The translations under genes were made by a program, and so were the position numbers. From contig SXZD01000157.1 in NCBI GenBank assembly GCA_005788065.1, forward strand, positions 1 through 5,180: 5,180 nucleotides of DNA. Reading direction: 5' to 3'. This DNA comes from Burkholderiales bacterium. GTDB lineage: Bacteria; Pseudomonadota; Gammaproteobacteria; Burkholderiales; Burkholderiaceae_B. The notes below the pieces were generated by a model. The model saw only the letters and a list, made by a program, of their open reading frames with translations. It made no database searches and was not told where the DNA came from. Below are positions 4,590 to 5,180 of the stretch, one piece after another; the first letter of the stretch is position 1; every line of letters begins with the position of its first letter.

Positions 4590-5180
4590 TTACTGGGCAA
4601 CCGCCACAAACTCCGGATTGCGGAACTGCGTCTTCGCATACAGCAACTGCGATCCATCCAGCAGACTGACACGGCCTCCCGCCGCGCTCAGCACCGCATG
4701 TCCCGCCGCAGTATCCCACTCCATGGTGGGCGTGAATCGCGGATACAAATCTGCAACACCTTCCGCCAAGCGACAAAATTTCAGCGAACTCCCCGCTGCG
4801 ACAAAGCGTGCCACACGCTTGTCCGCCAGATAGGCGCTCATCGCCGCATCGTCAGCATGCGACCGCGAACCCATCACGACAAGCCCCGCCGCGTCATGCA
4901 CGCCAGGCGCATGCAAAGCCTGCAGCCTCACACGACTGGGGTAGGGGACGCGGCGACCGGCGGACGGTTCTCGTTGTTGGCTGCTCACCGGCGACTTAGC
5001 CTCGTCATCGTTACGCCCGTCAGCCGTGCTTAAATCGTCTGCAAGGCACTTGAATGCCCCCACGCCCACCGCACCCATCCACATCTCGCCGGTAGCCGGT
5101 GCATGCACAACACCTGCCACCGCTTCGCCGTTGCGCACCAGCGCGATGTTGACCGTGAATTCGCCCTTGCGCTTGATGAA
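4590..5180 (-). CDS. cysQ: 3'(2'),5'-bisphosphate nucleotidase, 3' part with internal insertion (5' end outside window)
   Basis: Member of the inositol monophosphatase-like family that hydrolyses PAP (3'-phosphoadenosine 5'-phosphate) to AMP, removing a toxic by-product of sulfate assimilation. It needs Mg and sits in the cytoplasm or at the inner membrane. The frame is open to the window edge: FIKRKGEFTVNIAL opens the fragment, so the metal-binding DPLDGT motif should lie just outside. About 196 residues are visible. Further signatures are SRSHADDAAM, AGSSLKFCRLAEGVADLYPRF and WDTAAGHAVLSAAGG, with the metal-ligand Asp at 4713-4715. Compared with E. coli CysQ as I recall it, about 40 extra residues sit between GAFK and VVMGSRSH (within 4884-5048), hydrophilic and rich in Asp, Ser, Gln, Arg. 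The GTG at 5138 is internal. It is convergent with the mutase gene and so on a separate transcript. Confidence 0.94.
   Translation of the reverse strand, partial: FIKRKGEFTVNIALVRNGEAVAGVVHAPATGEMWMGAVGVGAFKCLADDLSTADGRNDDEAKSPVSSQQREPSAGRRVPYPSRVRLQALHAPGVHDAAGLVVMGSRSHADDAAMSAYLADKRVARFVAAGSSLKFCRLAEGVADLYPRFTPTMEWDTAAGHAVLSAAGGRVSLLDGSQLLYAKTQFRNPEFVAVAQ

Noticed and set aside
1..5180. CRISPR array, tRNA, rRNA or phage genes
   Set aside because: No regularly spaced repeats, no cloverleaf with tRNA consensus bases, and no phage or rRNA-like sequence seen.

Overview
The window looks like a chromosomal housekeeping region of a betaproteobacterium, most likely order Burkholderiales. This rests on the aroB–dgt pair, on the close resemblance of AroB, Dgt and CysQ to proteobacterial forms, and on a REP-associated-transposase (RAYT)-like protein with the C-terminal extension I associate with betaproteobacterial members. 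The genus cannot be named from this sequence alone.

Layout. Positions 1-4083 hold four genes on the + strand, packed like an operon: the 3' part of aroB (3-dehydroquinate synthase), dgt (dNTP triphosphohydrolase-like, HD family), a degenerate RAYT-like gene, and a phosphomannomutase/phosphoglucomutase of the AlgC type. Junctions are very tight: 2 bp (or a 4 bp overlap if a GTG start is used), 12 bp, and an ATGA overlap. Translation is therefore probably coupled. Positions 4084-4589 form a gene-poor spacer of about 500 bp that is unusually rich in inverted repeats. Positions 4590-5180 hold the 3' part of cysQ (3'(2'),5'-bisphosphate nucleotidase) on the - strand, convergent with the first block and cut by the window edge.

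The genes do not form one pathway. AroB serves aromatic amino acid synthesis, Dgt dNTP pool control, the mutase sugar-phosphate supply for surface polysaccharide, and CysQ removal of the PAP by-product of sulfate assimilation. They look like a conserved housekeeping neighbourhood.

Points of most interest: (1) the RAYT-like protein keeps the family framework but has lost both histidines of the HUH motif and the catalytic tyrosine, so it appears to be a domesticated, non-catalytic descendant that keeps an AT-hook-like tail; (2) both the mutase and CysQ carry hydrophilic in-frame insertions of about 40 residues, and the mutase also has an N-terminal extension of about 25 residues; (3) the spacer contains a 10-12 bp long-range stem enclosing three small inverted repeats, plus two strong hairpins nearer the mutase gene, which could be a structured RNA or the remnant of a small mobile element.
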